Below, one piece after another: positions 1-5,163 of a stretch of 5,385 nt of DNA. The position numbers and the translations under genes were made by a program. The stretch comes from an uncultured Streptococcus sp. (GTDB taxonomy: Bacteria > Bacillota > Bacilli > Lactobacillales > Streptococcaceae): positions 1 to 5,385 of the forward strand of contig CABPWC010000099.1 of assembly GCA_902461025.1 (NCBI GenBank). Reading direction: 5' to 3'. Below the pieces are notes generated by a model, which saw only the letters and a program-made list of their open reading frames with translations, was not told the DNA's origin and searched no databases. Within the stretch, counting starts at the first letter, position 1, and each line of letters opens with the position of its first letter.

Positions 1-1628
1 CCGAGGGCAATTTCAAGAGCTGTTTGATAACGAACATCAAAAGTTAAATGTTCACTGACCGCTCCGACAATACCGCCCAGGCGATTTTTTTCTTGTAGAA
101 CACTCTTAACACCCGCATAGAAATTACTATGATTTTTAAGAATGTTTTCCAGACTTTGCGCCTTGGCCTGCTTGTTTTTCAAACTATCTAGGCGGTCAAA
201 AAGTTGATTTTGCTGACTTTGATAAGCCTGCTTTTGTTCTTCTTCCTGTTTAGCATTCGTCTGATAGTCAGCAAGCAAGGTCTGTACTTTTTCTTTTGCT
301 GATTTAAGAGCAGTTTCTTGTTCACTTGCCTTAGATTTGGCAGAAGCTAATTGTTCCTTCAAGGACTCCAATTGTTCTTCTTGCTTTTGAGTCTGTTGGC
401 GACTATTTTCAAGATCATTTTCAATCCGTGTCAACTGGTTAGAGACATCCGCTTCTTCCTGCAAGAAAGCAACAAAGCGCTCACGCAGTTGCTCAATCAT
501 CTGATCTGGATCATCAGAAAATGCTACTAACTCAGCTTCTAAACGATTGATCTCCTTGGTATTGACTGCAAGATTTTCTTCTAACTGACTGAGATTTGCT
601 TCTTTTTCTTCCTTCTCTTGAATAAGAACATTTCTCTTTTCATCCAAACTAGCTAAACGAGCTTGAGCCTCTTGTTGATTGAGAGCAACCTGCTCTGTCT
701 CCAGTTTAGACAAGGCCAATTTCCGTTCTAAATCACTGATTAGAGCAGTCAAATCCATCAAACTAGTTTGATCTTTAGCCATCTCTGCTTGTAAATCTTG
801 TCTCTGCTTCTTGAGAGATTGATTTTCAAGTTCTAGTGACTCGCGTTTTTGATAATAACTAGTCAACAGTTCTTGGACTTGGTTTAATTCTTCTTCTGTT
901 ACATCCAATTCAGTCTTATTGGCTTGAATTTGTGCAACCAAAACGTCCAAGTAGATGCCTTTACGCTGACTGTCCAAGTTCATAAATTTACGAGCTGTTG
1001 CTGCTTGCTTTTCTAAGGGCTTGATTTGATTGTCTAACTCATAGATGATATCTTCCAAGCGGTCTAAATTGTCTTGAGTTTGTTGAAGTTTGCTTTCCGT
1101 CTCTTTGCGACGAGTTTTATATTTTAAAACTCCGGCAGCTTCTTCAAAGATTGCGCGACGTTCCTCAGGTTTAGAGTTGAAGATTTCTTCAACCTTCCCT
1201 TGGGAAATAATAGAGAAGGAGTCGCGACCAAGTCCGGTATCTAAGAAAAGATCATGAATATCACGAAGACGGACTTTTTTCCCATCAATCTTGTATTCAC
1301 TATCTCCCGTACGATAGATGTGACGCTCCACCTTGATTTCCTGTCCTGAATCCTTGATGAAACCATCCTGGTTATCTAGAGTAACAACTACAGAAGCATA
1401 GTTTAATGGTTTTCTACTTTCTGTTCCTGCAAAGATAACATCTGGCATCTTCCCGCCACGAAGACTTTTGACACTGGATTCCCCAAGAGCCCAGCGTAAA
1501 CTTTCTGTGATGTTAGATTTTCCAGAACCATTGGGTCCTACAACTGCTGTTACTCCTTGGTCAAAGACAACCTTGGTTTTGTCAGCGAAGGACTTAAACC
1601 CCTGAATCTCAATTTCTTTTAAATACAT
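1..1628 (-). CDS. smc: Smc, chromosome condensation/segregation ATPase (N-terminal 542 residues, 3' part outside window)
   Basis: Smc is the ABC-type ATPase of the bacterial condensin; with ScpA and ScpB it organises and helps segregate the nucleoid. The frame is open from the ATG at 1628 to the window edge with no internal stop. The N-terminal head carries a Walker A P-loop, GPNGSGKS at residues 31-38, an R-loop arginine near R57 (SLRGGKMPD) and a Q-loop at Q143 (SIISQGKVEEI, 139-149). From about residue 170 to 498 it is a long Gln/Glu/Lys/Leu-rich coiled coil. From about 502 (NFYAGV) to 542 it enters the hinge domain. The second coil and the C-terminal signature and Walker B half lie beyond position 1. 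The start overlaps the end of rnc by 10 bp, so it is expected to be cotranscribed and translationally coupled with rnc; no separate promoter was seen. Confidence 0.97.
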   Translation of the reverse strand, partial: MYLKEIEIQGFKSFADKTKVVFDQGVTAVVGPNGSGKSNITESLRWALGESSVKSLRGGKMPDVIFAGTESRKPLNYASVVVTLDNQDGFIKDSGQEIKVERHIYRTGDSEYKIDGKKVRLRDIHDLFLDTGLGRDSFSIISQGKVEEIFNSKPEERRAIFEEAAGVLKYKTRRKETESKLQQTQDNLDRLEDIIYELDNQIKPLEKQAATARKFMNLDSQRKGIYLDVLVAQIQANKTELDVTEEELNQVQELLTSYYQKRESLELENQSLKKQRQDLQAEMAKDQTSLMDLTALISDLERKLALSKLETEQVALNQQEAQARLASLDEKRNVLIQEKEEKEANLSQLEENLAVNTKEINRLEAELVAFSDDPDQMIEQLRERFVAFLQEEADVSNQLTRIENDLENSRQQTQKQEEQLESLKEQLASAKSKASEQETALKSAKEKVQTLLADYQTNAKQEEEQKQAYQSQQNQLFDRLDSLKNKQAKAQSLENILKNHSNFYAGVKSVLQEKNRLGGIVGAVSEHLTFDVRYQTALEIAL

Positions 1629-2317
1629 GAATCCAGTCCTTCCTCAACTGCATTTTTAGCGGCTTCTTGTTCGGCCAATTTTTTAGATCGTCCTTGACCC
1701 CTACCTAAACTTTGACCCTCGACGAGGACTTCAACCTCAAACATCTTATCATGGGCAGGTCCAATCTCTGAAATCACCTGATAACGAATATCGACATCAC
1801 CATTGACTTGGAGTAATTCTTGGAGGTGAGTCTTGTAGTCTTTAATCATCTCAAAATCACCAGCCTCAACCTTCGGTATCATGACCTGATAGATAAACTC
1901 TTTTACCGTAAGTAGATCCTTATCTAAAAGCAGGGCACCCAAAAAGGCTTCGAAAGCATCTCCCAAGATGGTATCTCGATTACGGCCTCCAGATTTTTCC
2001 TCTCCCTTTCCTAGCTTGATAAACTGGTCAAACTGGCAGTCACGGGCAAAACCAGCCAAACTCTCTTCACGTACAATCATGGCACGGAGTTTAGATAGGT
2101 CACCTTCTGGTTTTTTAGGATATTTTTTGTACAGATATTCTGAAATCAATAATTGCAGAACAGCGTCTCCTAAAAATTCCAAGCGTTCATTGTGTGAAAT
2201 TTTTAAGAGGCGGTGCTCATTGGCATAACTAGTGTGAGTAAAAGCTGTTTCAAGTAATTGTTTATCTGAAAAAACAAGCCCAAAACGTTGCTCTAACACG
2301 GTTTCTAATTCTTTCAT
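1619..2317 (-). CDS. rnc: Ribonuclease III
   Basis: This double-strand-specific endoribonuclease processes the rRNA precursor and cuts structured mRNAs and sense/antisense duplexes, acting as a homodimer. The 232-residue length is normal for the family. The N-terminal RNase III domain carries the signature NERLEFLGDAVL at residues 43-54. The metal-binding acidic residues are E47 and D51 of the signature with D120 and E123 of GDAFEAFLGA. A double-strand RNA-binding domain follows from about residue 160 to 228 (start KTHLQELLQ, basic end RSKKLAEQEAAKNA). Both domains look intact, so an active enzyme is inferred. The start is supported by AAAGAGG on the minus strand at 2323-2329, 5 nt before the ATG. 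It is the first gene of a leftward rnc-smc unit with its own promoter; its stop codon overlaps the smc start. Confidence 0.97.
   Translation of the reverse strand: MKELETVLEQRFGLVFSDKQLLETAFTHTSYANEHRLLKISHNERLEFLGDAVLQLLISEYLYKKYPKKPEGDLSKLRAMIVREESLAGFARDCQFDQFIKLGKGEEKSGGRNRDTILGDAFEAFLGALLLDKDLLTVKEFIYQVMIPKVEAGDFEMIKDYKTHLQELLQVNGDVDIRYQVISEIGPAHDKMFEVEVLVEGQSLGRGQGRSKKLAEQEAAKNAVEEGLDSCI
1637..1645 (-). promoter_or_regulatory. smc ribosome binding site inside rnc
   Basis: The minus strand reads GAGGAAGGA, 8 nt before the smc ATG. It lies wholly within the last codons of rnc and supports the ATG at 1628 as the start and reinitiation by ribosomes finishing rnc. Confidence 0.8.
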
Positions 2318-2336
2318 AAGAACCTCTTTCTAAAAC

Positions 2337-2342
2337 ATTATA
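2337..2342 (-). promoter_or_regulatory. Possible second -10 box for rnc
   Basis: A second perfect TATAAT on the minus strand lies 9 bp downstream of the first -10. It has no TGn extension and only a poor -35 (TTTTTT at 2360-2365). If used it would start the transcript near 2330, right at the ribosome binding site. It could simply reflect local AT richness. Confidence 0.3.
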
Positions 2343-2351
2343 ATACACTCC

Positions 2352-2380
2352 ATTATACCAAAAAATACAATCATAGTCAG
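2352..2380 (-). promoter_or_regulatory. Promoter of rnc-smc (extended -10)
   Basis: On the minus strand there is a perfect -10 TATAAT (2352-2357) preceded by the extended element TGG (2358-2360) and a T-run. A -35 like CTGACT (2375-2380, four of six matches to TTGACA) lies at 17-bp spacing. The predicted transcript starts near 2345, about 28 nt before the rnc ATG, leaving room for the AAAGAGG ribosome site. This is read from sequence only, without mapped start sites. Confidence 0.75.
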
Positions 2381-2411
2381 AAAATAACAGTTAAAATCAC
2401 TTTTTCTGACT
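2375..2411. repeat. Perfect 10-bp inverted repeat across the rnc -35
   Basis: AGTCAGAAAA (2375-2384) is matched exactly by its reverse complement TTTTCTGACT (2402-2411), with 17 bp between the arms. The left arm contains the proposed -35 of rnc. No T-tract follows either side, so it is not a typical terminator. It may be an operator for a dimeric regulator or a DNA-level coincidence; no known operator was recognised. Confidence 0.5.
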
Positions 2412-2447
2412 TGTGTTTAAAATCAATCCATTACTAGCAGTTCAGGC

Positions 2448-2463
2448 TATTTTTTGGTATAAT
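2448..2463 (+). promoter_or_regulatory. Promoter of the ylxM-ffh operon (extended -10, apparently leaderless transcript)
   Basis: A perfect TATAAT at 2458-2463 is preceded by TGG and a six-T run, an extended -10 promoter. No good -35 is seen at 16-18 bp (best is CTAGCA at 2434-2439). The ylxM ATG begins 7 nt after the -10, exactly where transcription would start (A at 2471). The mRNA should therefore have little or no 5' leader, and there is no Shine-Dalgarno sequence upstream. Confidence 0.75.
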
Positions 2464-2470
2464 AAATCTT

Positions 2471-2803
2471 ATGGAAATTGAAAAAACCAATCGAATGAAT
2501 GCTCTGTTTGAATTTTATGCAGCCCTTTTGACTGATAAGCAGATGAACTATATCGAGCTTTACTATGCAGACGACTATAGTTTAGCTGAAATTGCAGAAG
2601 AGTTCGGTGTCAGTCGTCAGGCTGTTTATGATAATATCAAACGTACAGAAAAGATTCTGGAAGATTATGAGATGAAGCTTCATATGTACTCTGATTACAT
2701 TGTCCGCAGTCAGATTTTTGATCAGATCATTGAGCGCTATCCAGAAGATGCTTTTCTACAAGAGCAAGTTGAGATTTTAACAAGTATTGACAATCGGGAG
2801 TAA
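2471..2803 (+). CDS. ylxM: YlxM-family HTH protein, SRP-associated
   Basis: This is a small (110 residue) protein of the UPF0122/YlxM family, encoded next to ffh across Firmicutes and linked in streptococci to signal recognition particle function. Residues 8-30 (RMNALFEFYAALLTDKQ) begin the family fold. A helix-turn-helix resembling sigma-70 region 4 spans about 35-60 (SLAEIAEEFGVSRQAVYDNI), followed by a charged helical tail. The start at 2471 is chosen because the N-terminus then matches the Bacillus family member as I recall it (MSLEKTTRMN...). The next Met (residue 9) would cut into the conserved part and has no ribosome site either. There is no Shine-Dalgarno: a -10 box sits 7 nt upstream, implying leaderless translation. 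It is the first gene of the operon with the 71-codon gene, ffh and the SemiSWEET gene. Confidence 0.93.
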   Translation: MEIEKTNRMNALFEFYAALLTDKQMNYIELYYADDYSLAEIAEEFGVSRQAVYDNIKRTEKILEDYEMKLHMYSDYIVRSQIFDQIIERYPEDAFLQEQVEILTSIDNRE

Positions 2804-2805
2804 TC

Positions 2806-3021
2806 ATGGGCAGTCTAGTTAATTATCAAGGAATACCTTGCAAACTATTAGCCGCAGAGGAACCATTTCCTACTCGACTACAGATTATCTCGCCCAATGA
2901 TATCTCCAAAGCTATGCAAATAGGTTTTAGCTGTTGGGGATATCCAAATGAAATCATGAAAGAAGTCACACCTGAAGAACTAGAGTGTTTGCAACATTTC
3001 GGACGATTTCCACTGAATTGA
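2806..3021 (+). CDS. Hypothetical protein (71 aa) between ylxM and ffh
   Basis: I do not recognise a family. It is a 71-residue, mildly acidic, soluble-looking protein with no signal peptide or membrane segment. It has three cysteines (C12, C43, C61), but they are not spaced as a clear metal site. The start LVNYQGIPCKLL and middle DISKAMQIGFSCWGYPNE suggest a small mixed alpha/beta fold, and EVTPEELECLQHF suggests a C-terminal helix. It is likely a real gene: the ATG comes 2 nt after the ylxM stop, GGGAG (2796-2800) sits 5 nt before it, and it fills the space up to the ffh ribosome site. It should be translationally coupled to ylxM and cotranscribed with ffh. A role near SRP is inference from position only; no function is assigned. 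Confidence 0.7.
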   Translation: MGSLVNYQGIPCKLLAAEEPFPTRLQIISPNDISKAMQIGFSCWGYPNEIMKEVTPEELECLQHFGRFPLN

Positions 3022-3038
3022 ATAAATAGGAGAAAAAT

Positions 3039-4604
3039 ATGGCATTTGAAAATTTAACAGAACGTTTGCAGAACGTCTTTAAAAATCTACGTAAAAAAGG
3101 AAAAATCTCAGAGAGTGATATCCAAGAAGCAACCAAGGAAATTCGTCTGGCTCTTTTAGAAGCCGACGTTGCTTTGCCTGTAGTTAAGGATTTTATCAAA
3201 AAAATTCGTGAACGCGCAGTCGGGCATGAAGTTATTGATACCCTCAATCCAGCTCAACAAATCATCAAGATTGTTAATGAGGAGTTAACAGAAATTCTTG
3301 GTTCTGATACCGCTGAGATTATCAAGTCTCCTAAGATTCCTACAATCATCATGATGGTTGGTTTGCAGGGTGCTGGTAAAACAACCTTCGCTGGAAAGCT
3401 CGCTAACAAACTTAAAAAGGAAGAGGATGCTCGTCCTTTGATGATTGCAGCCGACATCTATCGTCCTGCTGCGATTGACCAGCTGAAAACACTGGGACAA
3501 CAAATTGATGTTCCTGTCTTTGCTCTTGGAACTGAAGTTCCTGCAGTTGAGATTGTTCGCCAAGGTTTGGAGCAAGCTAAAGCTAACCATAATGACTATG
3601 TATTGATTGATACAGCTGGTCGTTTACAAATCGACGAACTTCTCATGAATGAGCTCCGTGACGTTAAAGCTCTAGCTCAACCAAATGAAATTCTTCTTGT
3701 CATCGATGCCATGATTGGTCAGGAAGCTGCCAACGTTGCACGTGAATTTAACGATCAATTAGAAGTTACTGGGGTCATCCTTACAAAGATTGACGGTGAC
3801 ACTCGTGGTGGTGCTGCTCTTTCTGTTCGTCATATCACTGGAAAACCAATCAAGTTCACTGGTACTGGTGAAAAGATTACTGACATTGAAACCTTCCACC
3901 CAGATCGTATGGCCAGCCGTATTCTCGGTATGGGAGATATGCTGACTCTGATTGAGAAAGCTTCCCAAGAATACGATGAGCAAAAAGCCCTTGAAATGGC
4001 TGAAAAAATGCGTGAAAATACCTTTGATTTCAACGATTTCATTGATCAGTTGGATCAGGTACAAAATATGGGACCAATGGAAGATTTGCTCAAGATGATT
4101 CCTGGTATGGCTAATAACCCTGCCGTCCAAAATATGAAGGTAGACGAAAAACAAATTGCTCGCAAACGTGCTATCGTGTCTTCTATGACTCCGGAAGAAC
4201 GTGAAAATCCAGACTTGCTCACACCAAGCCGTCGTCGTCGTATCGCTGCTGGTTCTGGTAATACTTTTATCGAAGTCAATAAGTTCATTAAAGACTTTAA
4301 CCAAGCCAAACAACTCATGCAAGGTGTCATGTCTGGTGACATGAACAAGATGATGAAGCAAATGGGTATTAACCCTAACAACCTTCCTAAAAATATGCCT
4401 GGTGGCATGGATATGTCCGCCCTTGAAGGCATGATGGGACAAGGTGGCATGCCTGATATGTCTGCTCTCGGAGGAGCTGGTATGCCTGATATGAGCCAGA
4501 TGCTCGGTGGAGGTCTCAAGGGTAAAATCGGTGAATTTGCCATGAAGCAATCCATGAAACGCATGGCCAACAAAATGAAAAAAGCTAAGAAAAAACGTAA
4601 ATAA
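3039..4604 (+). CDS. ffh: Ffh, signal recognition particle GTPase (SRP54)
   Basis: Ffh binds the 4.5S/scRNA and the signal sequence of nascent membrane proteins and docks with the FtsY receptor to deliver them to the Sec translocon. The N domain spans about 1-95, with the conserved ALLEADV at 38-44. The G domain shows G1 GLQGAGKTT (108-116), the DIYRPAAIDQL insertion/G2 motif (139-149), G3 DTAGR (191-195), G4 TKIDGDTRGG (249-258) and G5 GTGEK (275-279). The Met-rich M domain (about 300-440) has the RNA-binding SRRRRIAAGSG at 397-407. At 521 residues it is longer than the roughly 450 of many bacterial Ffh proteins. The extra part is a Met/Gly-rich tail (about 450-492) with short repeats, then a strongly basic end (508-521). 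The start is supported by AGGAG at 3028-3032, 6 nt before the ATG. Confidence 0.98.
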   Translation: MAFENLTERLQNVFKNLRKKGKISESDIQEATKEIRLALLEADVALPVVKDFIKKIRERAVGHEVIDTLNPAQQIIKIVNEELTEILGSDTAEIIKSPKIPTIIMMVGLQGAGKTTFAGKLANKLKKEEDARPLMIAADIYRPAAIDQLKTLGQQIDVPVFALGTEVPAVEIVRQGLEQAKANHNDYVLIDTAGRLQIDELLMNELRDVKALAQPNEILLVIDAMIGQEAANVAREFNDQLEVTGVILTKIDGDTRGGAALSVRHITGKPIKFTGTGEKITDIETFHPDRMASRILGMGDMLTLIEKASQEYDEQKALEMAEKMRENTFDFNDFIDQLDQVQNMGPMEDLLKMIPGMANNPAVQNMKVDEKQIARKRAIVSSMTPEERENPDLLTPSRRRRIAAGSGNTFIEVNKFIKDFNQAKQLMQGVMSGDMNKMMKQMGINPNNLPKNMPGGMDMSALEGMMGQGGMPDMSALGGAGMPDMSQMLGGGLKGKIGEFAMKQSMKRMANKMKKAKKKRK

Positions 4605-4623
4605 AAGGGAGAGGTAGAAATAG

Positions 4624-4887
4624 ATGAATAAACAAAAAATAAACAAAATCGTTGGTTCGATCGGTGCCTTTATTGGTATTATCGTTTTCATTGCTTACAT
4701 TCCACAAATTATTGCTAATTTACAGGGAACCAAGGCCCAACCTTTCCAACCCTTGTCAGCAGCTATATCTTGCTTGATTTGGGTCATATATGGTTGGACA
4801 AAGGAACCTAAAAAAGACTGGATTTTGATTATTCCGAATTCGGCAGGTGTCATCCTAGGTGGATTGACTTTCCTAACATCACTTTAA
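4624..4887 (+). CDS. SemiSWEET-type small transporter (PQ-loop/MtN3 family)
   Basis: This is an 87-residue integral membrane protein of the SemiSWEET class. Family members are three-helix half-transporters that dimerise and move sugars across the cytoplasmic membrane by facilitated diffusion. Three hydrophobic segments are visible at about 10-33, 41-58 and 66-87. The first carries the PQ hinge motif YIPQ (25-28). The second has the aromatic LIWVIYGW. The third begins IIPNSAGVILGG, with N72 at the position that lines the substrate site in characterised members. The length is typical. Substrate cannot be told from sequence. The gene starts 19 nt after ffh, with GGGAGAGG (4607-4614) 9 nt before the ATG and no terminator between, so it is probably cotranscribed with ffh. 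An intrinsic terminator follows 15 nt after its stop. Confidence 0.9.
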   Translation: MNKQKINKIVGSIGAFIGIIVFIAYIPQIIANLQGTKAQPFQPLSAAISCLIWVIYGWTKEPKKDWILIIPNSAGVILGGLTFLTSL

Positions 4888-4902
4888 TAGAAATCGAACA
4901 AC

Positions 4903-4932
4903 GACTGAACTCTACTGGTTCGGTCTTTTTTT
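4903..4932 (+). terminator. Rho-independent terminator of the ylxM-ffh-SemiSWEET operon
   Basis: GACTGAAC (4903-4910) pairs with GTTCGGTC (4918-4925) through eight pairs including one T-G wobble, around a 7-nt loop. It is followed directly by seven Ts (4926-4932). It lies 15 nt after the SemiSWEET stop codon. Confidence 0.85.
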
Positions 4933-4978
4933 GTGTATCACTTTAAACAACCAAAAGATAATTGCGATCGGATTTTGC

Positions 4979-5038
4979 AAAAAAGAGAGTGGATAGAAAT
5001 CGATCATTCGTTAGAATTCGATTTCGTCGTCCCACCTC
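4979..5038 (-). terminator. Terminator-like long hairpin oriented leftward
   Basis: The inner stem GAAATCGA (4996-5003) with TCGATTTC (5018-5025) is perfect and is capped by ATTC/GAAT (5006-5009 with 5014-5017). An outer stem GAG-GTGG (4985-4992, one bulged A) pairs with CCACCTC (5032-5038). On the minus strand the hairpin is followed by six Ts (4984-4979), as in an intrinsic terminator for leftward transcription. It would be a backup for the pseudouridine synthase gene, or part of a dispersed repeat. Confidence 0.55.
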
Positions 5039-5103
5039 CGCACAGTTGAGTAGGACTGTAAAACTGATGAAATCAGCCTAGTAGAGCCCACTCAACCACT
5101 GCG
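5039..5103. repeat. Branched/cruciform inverted repeat
   Basis: Three nested complementary pairs share a common axis: CGCA (5039-5042) with TGCG (5100-5103), GTTGAGT (5045-5051) with ACTCAAC (5090-5096), and CTGAT (5064-5068) with ATCAG (5072-5076) around a GAA loop. The internal loops are unpaired or weakly paired. No open frame or T-tract accompanies it. The look is of an intergenic repeat or structured RNA rather than a terminator. Confidence 0.55.
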
Positions 5104-5130
5104 TCTTGCTCGACAATCCAAAGAAAATTG

Positions 5131-5163
5131 AGAGGCTAGGACTTTTGTCCCAGCCTCTTTTTT
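5131..5163. terminator. Bidirectional intrinsic terminator, overlapping the 3' end of the pseudouridine synthase gene
   Basis: AGAGGCT-A-GGAC (5131-5142) pairs with GTCC-C-AGCCTCT (5147-5158) around a TTTT loop, eleven pairs with one A/C mismatch. Five Ts (5159-5163) follow on the plus strand. On the minus strand the stem is followed by the T-rich CAATTTTCTTT. It therefore can stop leftward transcripts of the pseudouridine synthase gene, whose stop codon is only 3 nt away, and rightward read-through from the ffh operon. Confidence 0.85.

Larger units (their letters stand above)
2352..2463. repeat. Paired 16-bp promoter blocks in inverted orientation
   Basis: TATTTTTTGGTATAAT occurs on the plus strand at 2448-2463 and identically on the minus strand at 2352-2367. 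Each is the extended -10 region of one of the two divergent transcripts, so the same promoter core drives rnc-smc and ylxM-ffh. Identity stops directly outside these 16 bases. Confidence 0.75.
4979..5163. repeat. Candidate composite intergenic repeat element
   Basis: The leftward terminator-like stem, the nested stem and the final GC-rich hairpin follow each other almost without gap and together fill the convergent intergenic space. Blocks such as the GAAATCGA stem flanked by GTGG/CCAC and the ACTCAACCACTGCG stretch resemble sequence I associate with repeated intergenic segments of mitis-group streptococci, but I cannot name a family (it is not an obvious BOX or RUP). Repeat status is an inference from structure and memory. 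Confidence 0.4.

Noticed and set aside
1968..2228. 86-codon plus-strand frame inside rnc
   Set aside because: It lies over the catalytic region of an intact rnc, lacks a ribosome site and has an unconvincing Arg/Ser-rich product.
2375..2411. Inverted repeat as a transcription terminator
   Set aside because: There is no T-tract after either arm, the stem is AT-rich, and it lies upstream of both divergent genes, where no transcript should end.
2966..3590. Minus-strand frames of 67-101 codons across the start of ffh
   Set aside because: They overlap each other and a clearly coding ffh, with no start signals or recognisable domains.
4055..4573. 172-codon open frame antisense to ffh
   Set aside because: It mirrors the repetitive Met/Gly-rich end of ffh, and its Ile/Pro/Met-rich product resembles no family.
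4603..4623. Terminator or promoter between ffh and the SemiSWEET gene
   Set aside because: The 19-nt gap holds only a ribosome binding site; no hairpin or -10 box fits.
3759..4691. 310-codon open frame antisense to ffh and the SemiSWEET start, rich in His
   Set aside because: It is a shadow of ffh: the His residues are the reverse of ffh Met codons. It has no ribosome site, no family motif and no promoter, while ffh is fully explained on the plus strand.
4933..4978. TTGC/TTGCAA matches before the hairpin cluster as another repeat or binding site
   Set aside because: The matches are only four to five bases long and expected by chance in AT-rich sequence.
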